Below, in pieces: positions 23,147-34,200 of a stretch of 49,276 bases of DNA (the stretch's first letter is position 1; each line of letters opens with the position of its first letter). The translations under genes were made by a program, and so were the position numbers. The notes under the pieces were generated by a model. It was not told the DNA's origin. It saw only the letters and a program-made list of their open reading frames with translations, and did not search any database. The stretch lies in assembly GCA_016196825.1 (NCBI GenBank), contig JACPWY010000037.1, positions 1 to 49,276 on the forward strand. The letters are read 5' to 3'. Source of the stretch: Deltaproteobacteria bacterium (GTDB lineage Bacteria; Bdellovibrionota; FAC87; UBA2466).

Positions 23147-25453
23147 ATGGCGAGTAAATGGGATCGGTGCATCTCGATTGGGCTTTGGCGAAGCCTCCTG
23201 CCACTTTTTCTCTGCGCGAATCTTTTGGCTGCTCCCGCGACACCCGACCAGGCGCCAACGCCCCCCAAACAGATCACCGAAAACCTCGTCCACAGGTTTA
23301 TTATCGATAAACTGGGCATCGCCGACATTGAGACCATCGATATTGGCCTAGAGGTTTACCAACGACTGAAAACCCTCGGCCCCGATGCGCTCGATAACCC
23401 CAACCACCGTCCATTGATTCATCAGGAGCTCTTTTCGCCTGAATCCGCGGATCCGATTGCCCGGGTCTTTCGCTACCTCCAACGCTCCCGTTACCCCAAC
23501 TGTTCGCTCCTAGGACTGCCCGGTGTGGGTAAGAGCCACACTAGACAACAGCTCGCCGCCTTTCTCACATTCGGCATCATGCCCGATTATCTGAAAGAGG
23601 AAATTCGCTACACGGACGATCTCAACGAGCCCTACGGAAGGATCTTGAATGCTTTTGTCGGGCACACGCACATTTTCCAGATTGGAAATGACGTTTTGAG
23701 CCACGCCATTAGGAAGCCAGGGAGTGAGCCTTGGCTGGACACTGAATCGCGCATGAAGGAGACGCTGGAAGAGCTCTTTGCCGCCGCCAAGCGCGAGTTC
23801 AATCGAGAGGTTGACGGCCGACGGGTCGGCGCCCGTACTATCTTTCTCTTCGAGGAGTTTGGTGATCTCGAGCCCCTCGTACTGAAGACGCTCAAGAAAA
23901 TCACGGACCGAGGAGGATTCCAAAACCCCACCCCCCTTCCTTTGGCGCGTCCTGATGAAGGCTTTCATGTCCTGAATTTGACGACCCCAGACGACTTTCG
24001 CCGCCTGGTTCAGGGGGACGGTTCGTACGAACGGCGATTTCCACCCGTGCATATCCGCGAGCCCGACGTCGACGCCGCCTTTCGAATCGTTCGGCGCACG
24101 GCCTCCTCCGACTGGGAAGAAAAACACGGCCCGAAAATTGAGGACGCCGCCATCCGTTTTCTGATCCATTTCCGGCGTTTTCTCACCTCTCCGCCACTCG
24201 CCATGCCGGACTCGATTCTCTCGGTCACTGAACAGCTCTTCACCTGGAAAACGAGTCACCCCGGCGATGATCCCAAGAATATTACAATCCAGGACGCCCA
24301 GATCTTTCTGATGAGAAAGGTAGGGCTCACCGACGTCTGGTTCGAAGGACCGAATGGCGAACCGCCCTTCTATGATCTCGAAAAAAGGGTCAAACAGCAT
24401 GTGATCGGCCACGACAAACAGGTTCATCAGATCTGCGAAATCATCAAGGCCTGGGCCCGTTTTGAAACTGGCGGCAAAGTACCCATTATCCTCATTGGAG
24501 GTCCCAAGGGCAGTGGAAAGGACACGATTGTCCGAGCACTGAACCTCGTGATGTTTGGCCACGATGGTGGTCACCTCATGAAGAGCATTGCTGGTCAAAA
24601 GGGTTATGGGATCAACGCCCTCATCGAAGGTCCGCCGCTCGGCAACCATGATGATTCCGAGACCGGGATCCTCATCCAAGCCCTCGAAACGGGGGGCCCA
24701 GGAATCATTGGCCTGAATGAGGCCTTTGACACCGCCAGCATCGAGCTCGACAAGCTGAAAGATTTCTTAGGGCGCAGCGAATTCCACCCCATGGGGCGAG
24801 ACACCCGAGCCCGCCCGTTGATGTGGCCGGTCTTTATCCTCGGCCAATTTGGTGAGCAGCTCTTCCCCGACTCAATGTCGGACGATGAGATGGCCCGAAA
24901 ATACGCAGGTCTCTCGGCGGCCGAGATCGAAGGGGTGTTCATCATGGGAAAGGACAGTGGGACCGTCGGCGCCGTCCCCCCGGCACTCATCGATCGCGTC
25001 AAAGAGACAGGCGGGATGTTTGTTTTCACGCGAAGCCCTCGTTCCGATTTCGCGGCAATCATCAATACCTGGTTGCCCCAGCGTCAGATGGATCTGCTGG
25101 ACCGCAACCGGATCGAACTCCTGCCCACTCAAAATTTGATCCAATTCATCATCGACAAGTCGGCCCGCGAACGACTAGGGCCGCGCGCCTTAAGTGGGCT
25201 GACTCGTGACTACACCGTGCGCGTACTCTCGCGCGCCGTGGATCAACTGCTGCCCGTCTACGACGCATCGGTTGAGGTCGATTACAAGAATGTCGACGGA
25301 GTCGACACAATTATTGTCCGATGGCTCAACGCAAAACCTAACCACAGAACGGAATGGACCTTCGTCGCAAACCAAATACTATCCACCAAAACCGTGGGCA
25401 CTGTGCCCGCAAACTGTCCCGAAGAGTTGCTCAATGTCCAATCGTCTCTCTGA
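23147..25453 (+). CDS. ClpB-like double AAA+ protein with signal peptide
   Basis: 768 residues. The N-terminus (WDRCISIGLWRSLLPLFLCANLLAAPATP) looks like a cleavable or anchoring signal sequence, odd for an ATP-dependent machine. First nucleotide site: GLPGVGKS at 123-130, with Walker B TIFLFEE at 231-237 (Asp replaced by Glu). Second: GGPKGSGK at 451-458, with Walker B IIGLNEAF at 520-527 (Asp replaced by Asn524). The C-terminal RERLGPRALSGLTRDYTVRVLSRAVDQLL is the ClpB/Hsp100 small domain. The middle coiled-coil disaggregase insertion is not obvious and no N-domain is seen. ATG at 23147 has AGAGG just upstream. Overlaps mazG by 20 bases. Confidence 0.8.
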   Translation: MASKWDRCISIGLWRSLLPLFLCANLLAAPATPDQAPTPPKQITENLVHRFIIDKLGIADIETIDIGLEVYQRLKTLGPDALDNPNHRPLIHQELFSPESADPIARVFRYLQRSRYPNCSLLGLPGVGKSHTRQQLAAFLTFGIMPDYLKEEIRYTDDLNEPYGRILNAFVGHTHIFQIGNDVLSHAIRKPGSEPWLDTESRMKETLEELFAAAKREFNREVDGRRVGARTIFLFEEFGDLEPLVLKTLKKITDRGGFQNPTPLPLARPDEGFHVLNLTTPDDFRRLVQGDGSYERRFPPVHIREPDVDAAFRIVRRTASSDWEEKHGPKIEDAAIRFLIHFRRFLTSPPLAMPDSILSVTEQLFTWKTSHPGDDPKNITIQDAQIFLMRKVGLTDVWFEGPNGEPPFYDLEKRVKQHVIGHDKQVHQICEIIKAWARFETGGKVPIILIGGPKGSGKDTIVRALNLVMFGHDGGHLMKSIAGQKGYGINALIEGPPLGNHDDSETGILIQALETGGPGIIGLNEAFDTASIELDKLKDFLGRSEFHPMGRDTRARPLMWPVFILGQFGEQLFPDSMSDDEMARKYAGLSAAEIEGVFIMGKDSGTVGAVPPALIDRVKETGGMFVFTRSPRSDFAAIINTWLPQRQMDLLDRNRIELLPTQNLIQFIIDKSARERLGPRALSGLTRDYTVRVLSRAVDQLLPVYDASVEVDYKNVDGVDTIIVRWLNAKPNHRTEWTFVANQILSTKTVGTVPANCPEELLNVQSSL

Positions 25454-26198
25454 AACCGAACGTCTCATCAGAATTGTCCACGAATTGCGAACGAAGTGCC
25501 CGTGGGATCGCAAGCAGACCCACCGCACCCTCGTGCCGTATCTGCTGGAAGAGGCGCATGAAGTCGTGGATGCGATCGAAAAGAGAAACCGGCGCGAGCT
25601 CGAGGAGGAACTGGGCGACGTCCTTCTCCAGGTGGCCCTGCACGCCGAGATCGCCAGTGAAACGGGGCGCTTCACTTTCGAACGGGTGGCGAAAAATATC
25701 GCGGACAAGATGATCCGGCGTCACCCCCACATCTATACCACCGCAAAGTACAAAGACGAAAAGACCCACCTCAAGAATTGGACGGAATCCAAAAGAAAAG
25801 AGAATCCCAAGAAGGGGCGGCTCGACGGCCTACCCGTTTCGCTGCCGGGTCTTCAGCTCGCCCGTCGATACGGCGAAGTGGCGGGCTCGATAGGATTCGA
25901 CTGGCAGACCGTCGGGCAGGTGGAGAAAAAGGTCTTCGAGGAATGGAAAGAGCTTCGAGCGGAGACCTCACGGCGCTCGCCAAAAAAGGCTCGGATCGAA
26001 GAGGAGCTAGGCGATCTGCTCTTCACGATCTCAAACCTGGCCCGCCACCTTAACATCGACGCCGAGCAGGCGCTTCGCCAGGCCAACCAGAAATTCCGCC
26101 GACGCTTCGAACGAATAGAGAAGGCGCTTAAAAAGCAAGGCGACCGCAAACTTTCCCTCCGCGAACTCGAAGCACTCTGGCAAAAAGCCAAGCTCTAA
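25434..26198 (+). CDS. mazG: Nucleoside triphosphate pyrophosphohydrolase
   Basis: 254 residues, two-domain MazG. Residues ~10-60 contain CPWDRKQTHRTLVPYLLEEAHEVVDAI and the metal-binding E-E-x-x-E followed by ELEEELGDVLLQV. KRRHPHIY-type segment MIRRHPHIY and RLDGLPVSLPGLQLA are in the linker; a second copy of the E-x-x-E/GDLL site (KARIEEELGDLLFTISNLARHL) is in the C-terminal half. The enzyme hydrolyses non-canonical NTPs to NMPs plus PPi, cleaning the nucleotide pool. Start overlaps the AAA+ gene; ribosome site GAAGAG upstream. Confidence 0.95.
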   Translation: MSNRLSETERLIRIVHELRTKCPWDRKQTHRTLVPYLLEEAHEVVDAIEKRNRRELEEELGDVLLQVALHAEIASETGRFTFERVAKNIADKMIRRHPHIYTTAKYKDEKTHLKNWTESKRKENPKKGRLDGLPVSLPGLQLARRYGEVAGSIGFDWQTVGQVEKKVFEEWKELRAETSRRSPKKARIEEELGDLLFTISNLARHLNIDAEQALRQANQKFRRRFERIEKALKKQGDRKLSLRELEALWQKAKL

Positions 26199-26261
26199 CG
26201 CGTGTCGGCGGCTACAATTCTTTGAAGGCCTCTCGATTCGTGGATATCCTTTCTATTCACC

Positions 26262-28211
26262 ATGTGCGGCATAGCTGGATTCTACACCGACGATTCTCAC
26301 CGGGAGACCGAGGCGCGCCTTGAGTCGATGACCGATGCGCTCGTCCACCGGGGCCCAGATGGCCAGGGGTACGCGACCTTCTCCCCCGGCTCCTCACCCC
26401 GCCTGTGGCATTCGCCCAGGGCCGGAGAGACCAGACACCGCGTGGGGCTCGGCAACCGGAGGCTCAAGATTCTCGATCTCACCGAGAATGGCGCCCAGCC
26501 GATGCGATCCTCCGACGGCCGCTACTTTCTCACCTTCAACGGCCTCATCTATAATTTTGCCGAATTGAAACGGGAGCTACCGTCTATTTCCTTCCGATCG
26601 ACGTGCGATACGGAGGTTCTCCTCTATTGGCTGGCCGAAAAAGGGATCGATGGTCTCTCTCGCCTGAACGGCATTTTCGCCTTTGCCTTTTACGACACCC
26701 AAACCGACCGCCTGCTTCTTGCGCGCGATCCCGTCGGTGTGAAGCCGCTCTACACCTTCAAGAATTCACAGGGTCTCTATTTTGCCTCCGAGATCAAAGC
26801 ATTGCTGCCGCTGCTGAATGGCAAACCCCACCTGCGGCAAGAATTGATGGCCCGGTTTCTTCTCAACAATTGGATCGCCGACCCCGACACCCTAATCGAC
26901 GGGATCTTCCGCCTCCCCGCGGGCCATTACTGCGTCGTCGATCGAGGCCAAGTCCAAGCGCCCACCCCCTTTTGGGATCTCGACTATGGCCACCACGAGA
27001 ATCGCTCACTCGATGAATGGTCCTCGCACTTGAGCGAGGCCCTCGACGGCGCCGTCACACGCCAAATGACAAGTGATGTGCCGCTTGCGTTTTTCCTGAG
27101 TGGCGGCATCGATTCATCCCTGCTTGCCGCCAAGGCCTCAAAGCTCAAGCAGGCTCCGCCGACGACCTACACGATCGGCTTTGACTGGGCTAGAACACCG
27201 GTTGACCGGCTCGACATCGAGAGCGCCCGAGTGGTCGCGAAACAATTCGGCCTGAACCATAAGGAGATCATCCTTTCGCCTTCGATAGTGTCGCTTCTTC
27301 CGAAGGTGATCGACACACTGGAAGAGCCAATCGCCGACACCGCGGCCCTCTCGAGCTTTCTTATCTGCGAGGCAGCCCGAAAGGACTTCACGGTTCTCAT
27401 CAGTGGCCAGGGCGGTGATGAGCTCTTCGGCGGCTACCCCGTTTACCGAGGAGCTCTGGCGAGTCGGGCGCTCACCCACGCGCCCAAAACAGTTCTCTCG
27501 GCGCTCGATCACGTCGCCCATCAGACGCCCTACACAATCGCCGGCCACCCACTTCAGACAGTTTCACGACTGAGAAAGATCTTCTTCTCGGCGCGCAGCG
27601 GTTGGCCAGGTGCGTTTCTTGAGATGAGAAGCCCGATGCGATCGGACCAGCTCGCGGGCCTCATCGCCCCAGAGTTTCTCTTGAGCCAGGCCGACCCGTT
27701 CGCCGCTCAGCACGCACTGTTTGAACACGCCCGTGACTGGGAATCGCGCGACCAGATGCTCTACCTCGATTTCAAGACGTTCCTTCCGTCTTTGAACCTG
27801 AGCTACACCGACAAAACCTCGATGAAGAATTCGGTCGACGTGCGCGTGCCACTTCTCGATCTTGAGGTGATTCGGATAGCCCAAAGAATTCCGGCACACG
27901 CCAAGTTTGATCTCAAAGGCTCCAAGATCTGTCTCAAGAGAATGTGTCGGGGTTTCTTGCCTGACTCCATCGTGGATCGGAAAAAGGCGGGGTTCGGTCT
28001 CCCTCTCAAAGAATGGCTCACCCGGGACTTAAATCCTTTGGCCCACGAACTGCTAGCCCCCGATCGCCTTCGAAAACAAAGGCTCTTCGACCCGCTGCTT
28101 CCGCAGTCCTGGCTCAAGCAACACGAGCAGGGGACCGGCGACCAAAGCCTTAAGATTTACTCCCTCCTCACGCTTCAGCTCTGGATGGACCGGTTCGATG
28201 TTCAGACGTAG
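26262..28211 (+). CDS. asnB: Asparagine synthase (glutamine-hydrolysing) family protein
   Basis: 649 residues: N-terminal glutaminase domain with nucleophile Cys2 (MCGIAGF) and a C-terminal AMP-forming synthetase domain with the PP-loop SGGIDSS at 280-286 and [12 protein letters not shown]. It makes asparagine from aspartate in the cytoplasm, or amidates a sugar or peptide in polysaccharide-linked homologues. Odd: in the glutamine-binding loop the usual NGEIYN is NGLIYN at 93-98 (Leu95 in place of Glu), though D116 (CDTE) is kept. Length is near that of exopolysaccharide/exosortase-associated amidotransferases. No clear promoter; 63 bases after mazG. Confidence 0.9.
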   Translation: MCGIAGFYTDDSHRETEARLESMTDALVHRGPDGQGYATFSPGSSPRLWHSPRAGETRHRVGLGNRRLKILDLTENGAQPMRSSDGRYFLTFNGLIYNFAELKRELPSISFRSTCDTEVLLYWLAEKGIDGLSRLNGIFAFAFYDTQTDRLLLARDPVGVKPLYTFKNSQGLYFASEIKALLPLLNGKPHLRQELMARFLLNNWIADPDTLIDGIFRLPAGHYCVVDRGQVQAPTPFWDLDYGHHENRSLDEWSSHLSEALDGAVTRQMTSDVPLAFFLSGGIDSSLLAAKASKLKQAPPTTYTIGFDWARTPVDRLDIESARVVAKQFGLNHKEIILSPSIVSLLPKVIDTLEEPIADTAALSSFLICEAARKDFTVLISGQGGDELFGGYPVYRGALASRALTHAPKTVLSALDHVAHQTPYTIAGHPLQTVSRLRKIFFSARSGWPGAFLEMRSPMRSDQLAGLIAPEFLLSQADPFAAQHALFEHARDWESRDQMLYLDFKTFLPSLNLSYTDKTSMKNSVDVRVPLLDLEVIRIAQRIPAHAKFDLKGSKICLKRMCRGFLPDSIVDRKKAGFGLPLKEWLTRDLNPLAHELLAPDRLRKQRLFDPLLPQSWLKQHEQGTGDQSLKIYSLLTLQLWMDRFDVQT

Positions 28212-28285
28212 GGTCCAGCACAAAGGTTAACAATCGCCGCAGGTTGGGCTCGACAGGCCCGTCAATTGGACCTAATCGTAAAGGT

Positions 28286-29440
28286 ATGGATCTGGTCGTC
28301 CATAAGTATGGCGGATCGAGTGTGGCGAGCCCGGCCCTGATCCGAGCGGCGGCCCAGAGGATCCAAGCGACGCACGCTCAAGGAAAGCAGGTTGTGGTCG
28401 TCGTCTCCGCGATGGGCCGCACCACAGACCACCTGATTCAATTGGCCCAGCGGACTGTACCATCACCCAGCCCGCGCGAACTCGACATGCTCCTCACAAC
28501 CGGTGAGAGGGTCTCGATGTCACTCCTCGCAATGGCGCTTGAAGCCAATGGCGTTCCCGCGATCTCCTTCACCGGATCGCAGAGCGGAATCCTGACGGAT
28601 CACACTCACAATGAGGCACAGATTCTCGATATTCGTCCGCACCGGATCCAAGAAGCGCTCAACGATAACAAGGCGGTGATCATCGCCGGCTTCCAGGGCG
28701 TCAGCCCAAGCCGTGAGATCACGACGCTGGGACGCGGTGGCTCAGACACCACCGCGGTGGCATTGGCCGCTGCACTGGGGGCACAGGAATGTGTCATCTT
28801 CACCGATGTGGAGGGACTCATGACAGCAGACCCGCGTCTCGTGGAAGGGGCGCGCCTCATTCCCCGGCTGGATTACGATCAGGCGCTCGAGCTTGCTCAC
28901 CTGGGAGCGAAGATGCACCCGCGCAGTCTTGACCTCGCTCGTCGACATCGCGTCCGCCTGGTCATTCGCTCCAGTCGATTTGATAAGTTTCCCGGCACTC
29001 TAATCTCTGAGGAGGAGAAGGTGGAAAACCCCGACATTCGCGGTATCGCGACTCAAAGTGGCTACAGCTATTGGGAGGTCGAAGCGACGCTCCCCCAAAT
29101 CGCTACAGCCACCAAGAAGACGGGGATCACGCTGAGATTTTTCCACGCAACGCCCCGAACGGTCCGCTTTCTCTGCAAGAGTGATTTCGACGGCGCCCTC
29201 AGGAAGGCGTTGGAGGCTGGTGCGCTCACCAACCGATCGATTGCCGACGTGGCTGTGGTGTCGGCGGTAGGCCATGGTCTCTCGGCAAACCCCGAGATCC
29301 TCTCGACCTTCCTCGGCGCACTGGGCGCCATCGAAACGCTGCTCGTCAGTTCGAGCGCACTGTCGATCACGGCCGCGGTGAACACGCGCGATCTCAAATC
29401 GGCCGCGAATCAGCTCCACGCGATGCTAGTCGGTCAATAG
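28286..29440 (+). CDS. lysC: Aspartate kinase
   Basis: 384 residues; phosphorylates aspartate, the first step to lysine, threonine, methionine and diaminopimelate. KYGGSS at the N-terminus (Lys7) and the [18 protein letters not shown] loop with [15 protein letters not shown] form the active site. Two ACT-like regulatory segments follow the catalytic domain (about 245-384), consistent with feedback control by lysine or threonine. ATG at 28286 is chosen because the motif begins shortly after; the frame is open to a TTG at 28244. Its 3' end overlaps the convergent DUF3443 gene by seven bases. Confidence 0.95.
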   Translation: MDLVVHKYGGSSVASPALIRAAAQRIQATHAQGKQVVVVVSAMGRTTDHLIQLAQRTVPSPSPRELDMLLTTGERVSMSLLAMALEANGVPAISFTGSQSGILTDHTHNEAQILDIRPHRIQEALNDNKAVIIAGFQGVSPSREITTLGRGGSDTTAVALAAALGAQECVIFTDVEGLMTADPRLVEGARLIPRLDYDQALELAHLGAKMHPRSLDLARRHRVRLVIRSSRFDKFPGTLISEEEKVENPDIRGIATQSGYSYWEVEATLPQIATATKKTGITLRFFHATPRTVRFLCKSDFDGALRKALEAGALTNRSIADVAVVSAVGHGLSANPEILSTFLGALGAIETLLVSSSALSITAAVNTRDLKSAANQLHAMLVGQ

Positions 29441-30693
29441 GCGAAATAGGGGCCGGTGCCGAGGCTTGAGGTTTGGGAATCAAAACCCACGGCGACCGTC
29501 TTTCCTAAAAAATAGGGAAGGCCGTAGTCCATGAAGGCGCTGGAGGAGACGTTGTCCCCCGAAAGCGCGCCCGCGTTGAAGAAAACGTAGTTCCCGGAAG
29601 TATTCAGAAAATAGCCATTCCCCACGCTGAAGGAGACTGTGTTGGTGGGTGATCCGCTGATACCCGCGTTGACCGCCGTGAGCGTTTGGGTGGAGCTCGG
29701 GCAAAAGACCCCCTCCCAACTGGATCCGTAGGCCCCGCAATCCTCCATCCCGCTCGGTGGAGGGATAAAGAGGTTGCTCGATCCGCTGTCGATGAATCCC
29801 GGTATCGCAGTTGAGCTAAAGGAGCCGAAGGTGGTGTCGAAATCCCCGCCCGAATCGGTCACAAGGGCAGTGAGGCCTGACCCGGAATTGTTGGATTGAG
29901 TCCCAATTCCAAACACCACCGCACCGCTGGCAGAGGCGATTCCACAATCCGCAGTCACACTCGGCAGTTTCACAAGGAGGCCATTGTTATCGGTCGAAAA
30001 GAGTGGCGCCGGATTCTGGACCTGAAGAGAAAGGGCAACCTTGCTCGCCGAGCAGGAGCTACCCGTGCACTTATAATACTGGCCATTGGCCGTAATCGTC
30101 GTGCAGGGGGTCCCGCAATCGTGCTGAAAGAGGCCTAGACCCAGGATTCCGTTAAAGCCCGCCTGCGAAGGGGATGTGTCGGGGAAACTCTGGCTCGAGG
30201 TGCAGGCGCTCGGGGCGGTCGCAAACGTTGATTCCACCAGGTGAATCGGTACACTGGAGGCCACCAAACCACCCAGCTTCACGTCGGCCACCGCCACCGG
30301 CCCCCACTGACTGCTGCCATCGCCATAGCGCACGCAATCGGCGATCGTGGCCCCCGCCGAGGTCTCATTGATCAGGGAAATAGTGATGAGCGATTTGAAC
30401 ACGCGCAGACCGTAGCTACCGGTGTCGACAAGAATTCCATCGATGGTCTGGCACGTGCTAGTGCCGGGCTCGCACAGCGTGACCGCAGCGCAAATTTCGT
30501 TCGGGTACTGAACGCCGGCTTCCTGAGGACAATTCGATCCATTCACAGTGACACTCATCACGTTAGACCCCGTGGGGGCGCTCGTGAGCGCCGCCGTCTC
30601 GGTCGTAGCGGTGCAAGGGTTCTTCGGCGGAGATGATTCGGAGCACGCCACCAAAAAAAATACTCCCAAGAAAATGGATTCAGCGAATTTCAT
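29434..30693 (-). CDS. DUF3443-type lipoprotein, aspartyl-protease-like
   Basis: 419 residues; lipoprotein signal with lipobox L-V-A-C (Cys17). Recognised as DUF3443 by [21 protein letters not shown] and the [13 protein letters not shown] and [11 protein letters not shown] segments. It has two hydrophobic-hydrophobic-D-T/S-G motifs, D90-T-G and D302-S-G, spaced about 212 residues apart, the pattern of bilobal pepsin-like (A1) aspartyl proteases. About a dozen cysteines suggest several disulfides. DUF3443 genes sit beside DUF2844 genes in Burkholderia and relatives; here too (overlap 14 bases). Activity is inference. ATG at 30693 has no ribosome site, as expected if it is coupled to the upstream gene. 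Confidence 0.8.
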   Translation of the reverse strand: MKFAESIFLGVFFLVACSESSPPKNPCTATTETAALTSAPTGSNVMSVTVNGSNCPQEAGVQYPNEICAAVTLCEPGTSTCQTIDGILVDTGSYGLRVFKSLITISLINETSAGATIADCVRYGDGSSQWGPVAVADVKLGGLVASSVPIHLVESTFATAPSACTSSQSFPDTSPSQAGFNGILGLGLFQHDCGTPCTTITANGQYYKCTGSSCSASKVALSLQVQNPAPLFSTDNNGLLVKLPSVTADCGIASASGAVVFGIGTQSNNSGSGLTALVTDSGGDFDTTFGSFSSTAIPGFIDSGSSNLFIPPPSGMEDCGAYGSSWEGVFCPSSTQTLTAVNAGISGSPTNTVSFSVGNGYFLNTSGNYVFFNAGALSGDNVSSSAFMDYGLPYFLGKTVAVGFDSQTSSLGTGPYFAY

Positions 30694-31183
30694 CTGGCGT
30701 AAACCCACTCGGAAGAAGCCGCGGAATGTAGGCGCGTCCGCGCATCGCCCGCATGTGTCCAAAACTCTCGACTACGAAATCGGACCCTCGGATCCTCCGC
30801 CCCGCTGATCGGGCCATGCGGCGCGGGATCCTGCTGATGGAGCGGCTGTAGTCATTGAACCGGTCCCCTAAGATCGGACGCAGATCAGGCTGGGTCACGC
30901 CGTTCCAGGCGACGGCGAAAACACGGCCGTCACGAGTCACGTATTCCCTCAGCTTCGCCGAACCTTGCTCCGATTCGCTCACGGAACACCGTTTCTGCTC
31001 GCGCAGCGGTCGTCCCGCAGAGAACGGGTCAAGCGACTGACCAAGAGTGGCCCACGCCGACGCGGTGACGCAGAATATAATAACCAAATACAGAGGAAAG
31101 GTGGAGCCCACGCGAGACAAAAAACCCCCGTAAATTCCATATGTTCCGCGCCATACCCGGAGAATGGCGCGGCCGAGCGACAT
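30680..31183 (-). CDS. DUF2844-type exported protein
   Basis: 167 residues. The signal/hydrophobic segment is at about 27-47 (GSTFPLYLVIIFCVTASAWA). Recognised by KLREYVTRDGRVFAVAWNGVTQPDLRPILGD and by the C-terminal [28 protein letters not shown]2844 and DUF3443 proteins occur as a pair; neither role is known. The ATG at 31183 has AGGAG but only one base from it; a GTG at 31108 just before the hydrophobic core would give a normal signal peptide. I use 31183. Overlap of 14 bases with the DUF3443 gene supports translational coupling. Confidence 0.75.
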   Translation of the reverse strand: MSLGRAILRVWRGTYGIYGGFLSRVGSTFPLYLVIIFCVTASAWATLGQSLDPFSAGRPLREQKRCSVSESEQGSAKLREYVTRDGRVFAVAWNGVTQPDLRPILGDRFNDYSRSISRIPRRMARSAGRRIRGSDFVVESFGHMRAMRGRAYIPRLLPSGFTPDEIR

Positions 31184-31274
31184 TCTCCTATCAATCGGAA
31201 TTTTCTATTGTTTTTTGATACGCAGAGCGTCATAGGTAAAAGACAGGCTTTTTCAGGCAACCGGGGGGTTGTGA

Positions 31275-34200
31275 TTGGGATTTCGGGGTTATCTAGTCTG
31301 GTGTTTCATCGGTCTCTCCACGCTGGGCTCTGCCCAGGTCACGCGCGGAAATGGCGAGACCGAAGACCTCGCCAATTCTCTGCATTCGCTCGCAACCGCT
31401 CTTCAATCCATCGATCCTGTATTGAGCGCGCGTGTCTCTCAGGCCGCCAAGACGGTCTCTCTCGACAACACTTCAGAGGGCATCGCTCTTTATACCAACG
31501 GGGTTCGTCGCCTCCTGGCAACAGTGGATTGGAAGATAGAGATCGATCGTTTGCAGCAGGTGCTCGAGGCCGGTGCGGCCGCCCGTCTTCTGCCGCGCTC
31601 TCCTTCGTATGGAAAATACGAGATTTGGTCAGAAGCTATTCCCGACAGACGTCTGATCACAGAGGTTCTGAAAATCCTACGCGCTGGCCACCCGGAATCC
31701 GACGACGTCCTGCTGTCCACCTATCTTCTTCTGCGGCAATCGGCCGACCACATCGATTTTCTCTTAAGAAAGCCCGACGCCCCACAGGCCCCCGCGGTGA
31801 AAATTCTCCTCGCCCAGGAATTGGGGGCTGCCAATCGCAGCGTCCACCTCTTCGACAAGAAGGAGACCTTACTCAGCCGCATGTGGGAGCTATTGTCGGC
31901 AGCCGAAAAAATGAAGACCGAGATCGTCCGCTGGGAGGCCTCGGTCGACATGGGCGTCGATCGCATTATCTACAAGCTGCTTCTGATGAAACCATGGGGT
32001 CTTGAGAGCCTCGGCAGCAGCGCCGAGATGGCAGTTGCGGGCCAGCGAGCGATCGATCTTCTCAGTGAGGCGATCCGAGCGGCCGAAACCGGGGACACTT
32101 CGCTCGCGATTCATGGCCGGGGAGGAGCTCTCCGCCACTTCTTTCCGATGACCCTGACGGTGCACCGAAGCGATGAGGAGCTGGCGCAACTCCTGCGGGT
32201 CCTTCTCAACTTCAATTATCTTAAGGACCGTTTCCGGCCCGCCGAGACTGAGTCGCTCTCCTCTTTGTTTCACAAGATTTTGACCACTCGACCAACGGAC
32301 GAGTTTCACAGCGCTGTGATGGCGTACCGCAATCGGGTCGCCGAGCTGATTCCTTCGCTCGATAAGCATGTGCTCTACCAGCTCACCCCTTACATCGCCC
32401 CGGAAGCGACCGCCCGGAACCTCCACAATACGCTATTGGCTATCGCTCAGGGGACACGGGGCCTCAGGAAGGCTTTCCTTGACAAGAAAAACATGACCTA
32501 TGCCCAGACCTGGCAGACGACGTACAACAACAAGGTCGACACGACCCTGCAGGGGCTCGAGAAAGATCTGACCGATTTGGGAAACCAGGCGGCCAGCGGC
32601 GAGGACCTGAACCTCCTTCTCGGACTCTCCATTCACCGGCCCGCCATCGAACTTTTCTTGGGCTACATTGCCGAGGCGGCCTGGCAACGCTCCAACAATT
32701 TCGACCACTACGCCGAGCTTCTCCATTCGAAACTGAACCAGATCCGCAGAAGCCCGAATGAAGTCGTCATGACCCCTGAGGACGTCACCCACCTCCGCCG
32801 ATGGATGAATCAGGACACGAAAGATTTCATCCGGTGGAACATCTATTACACCCGGCAAAACGCGGCCCTGGTCGCCTCCTGTGTTCTCATTATTGTCGAG
32901 GGGATCACCTTCCAGTGGGAAGCTCTGCCCCCGACGCTCGCGATGGTGAGCGCGGGCGCAGGCGTGGCCGCCCGCAGTGTTCTCATCGCCAACGCCGGCG
33001 GAAATCTTGTCGAACGAGTGCACCGCTCCGGTTATCGAAGCCTCCTCACCGTTGATTCCGCGATCGACACGCTCACGATCTTCGCCCTCACCGGTCGAAC
33101 CATTCCGAGGGCGGCTGGCATGAATCAAAGGCTGAGCCTTCTCGAAAAGGTCAGAAATACCTACGGCCTCCTCCAACAGGACGCCATTCGTCTTCTCTCC
33201 TTCACCGTCGGAGCAGTGGGAGCTTACGAGGTTGCGTTCGCAGAATCGGTTGCCAAAGACCTAAGAGAACGGGGTATGGATGTCACCGCCTGGGACATTC
33301 GTTCTCGAGGCATTGCGAATCTGGGTTTGGCCCTAGCCTACCGGCTGGTCAAGTGGAACGGAGATCGCCAGAACACTGCTCGTTTCGGCGAGGCCTACAA
33401 CAGCGAAATGAACAAATTGACCTTTGGCCAGAGCTTTACGGGAGAAACGCTCCAGAGCGTCTGGCCGGGCGGATGGTTTCAGAATTTCCGACGCATTTTC
33501 GCCGCGAATTGGAACTGGGGCCAATCGACGGCGGGAAAGTTGTGGGGCAAAACCTCCGCTATCGTCAAAACCACAGCGATGGGCGGCTATCTCTACGTGT
33601 TCGTGAACGAAATGTTTTTGTTCTCCTACACCACTCCCGATTTCATCTACGACAGCCATGTCGATTCCGCCGCCCCTCTGCCGCAGCTCAATGACGGGGA
33701 GATTGCGGTCATAGCCGTTGGCCTCCACCCCGATGACCTTCTCTATGCCGGCGCCCGTTCGAAGTATTTTTCCAGACGCGAGCTGGATGACTTCGGCCAG
33801 AGATACCACCTCGTCGAATTCACTTCCCCCAAAGATCTCTTCGACCAATTGGAAGGAGTCTCCGAGGAGTTTGGGAAGATCCGCTACCTCAAAATCGTGA
33901 CCCACGGTCTGCCCGGCATGCTCGTCACCCGTCAGGTGACAACCACCCCGCTCCACCCAGGCGGCTCCAACTCCTTCGACAACCTCGCCGAGTCTGGTTA
34001 CATCAATGTTCACTTTCTCGAAGCCAATCGGGTCAAGCTCGAAAAGATCACGACGATTGCGATGGCCCCCAAGGCCCATGTTGTGCTCGTGTCGTGCCTA
34101 GTCGGGAGTAATTACGAAAAGGGCCACGTCCAAAATGGTGACGATGTCGGAGATCGCTTCCTCGACCTATTGTCAGAGGTGCTTCTCACCCATGGAGGAA

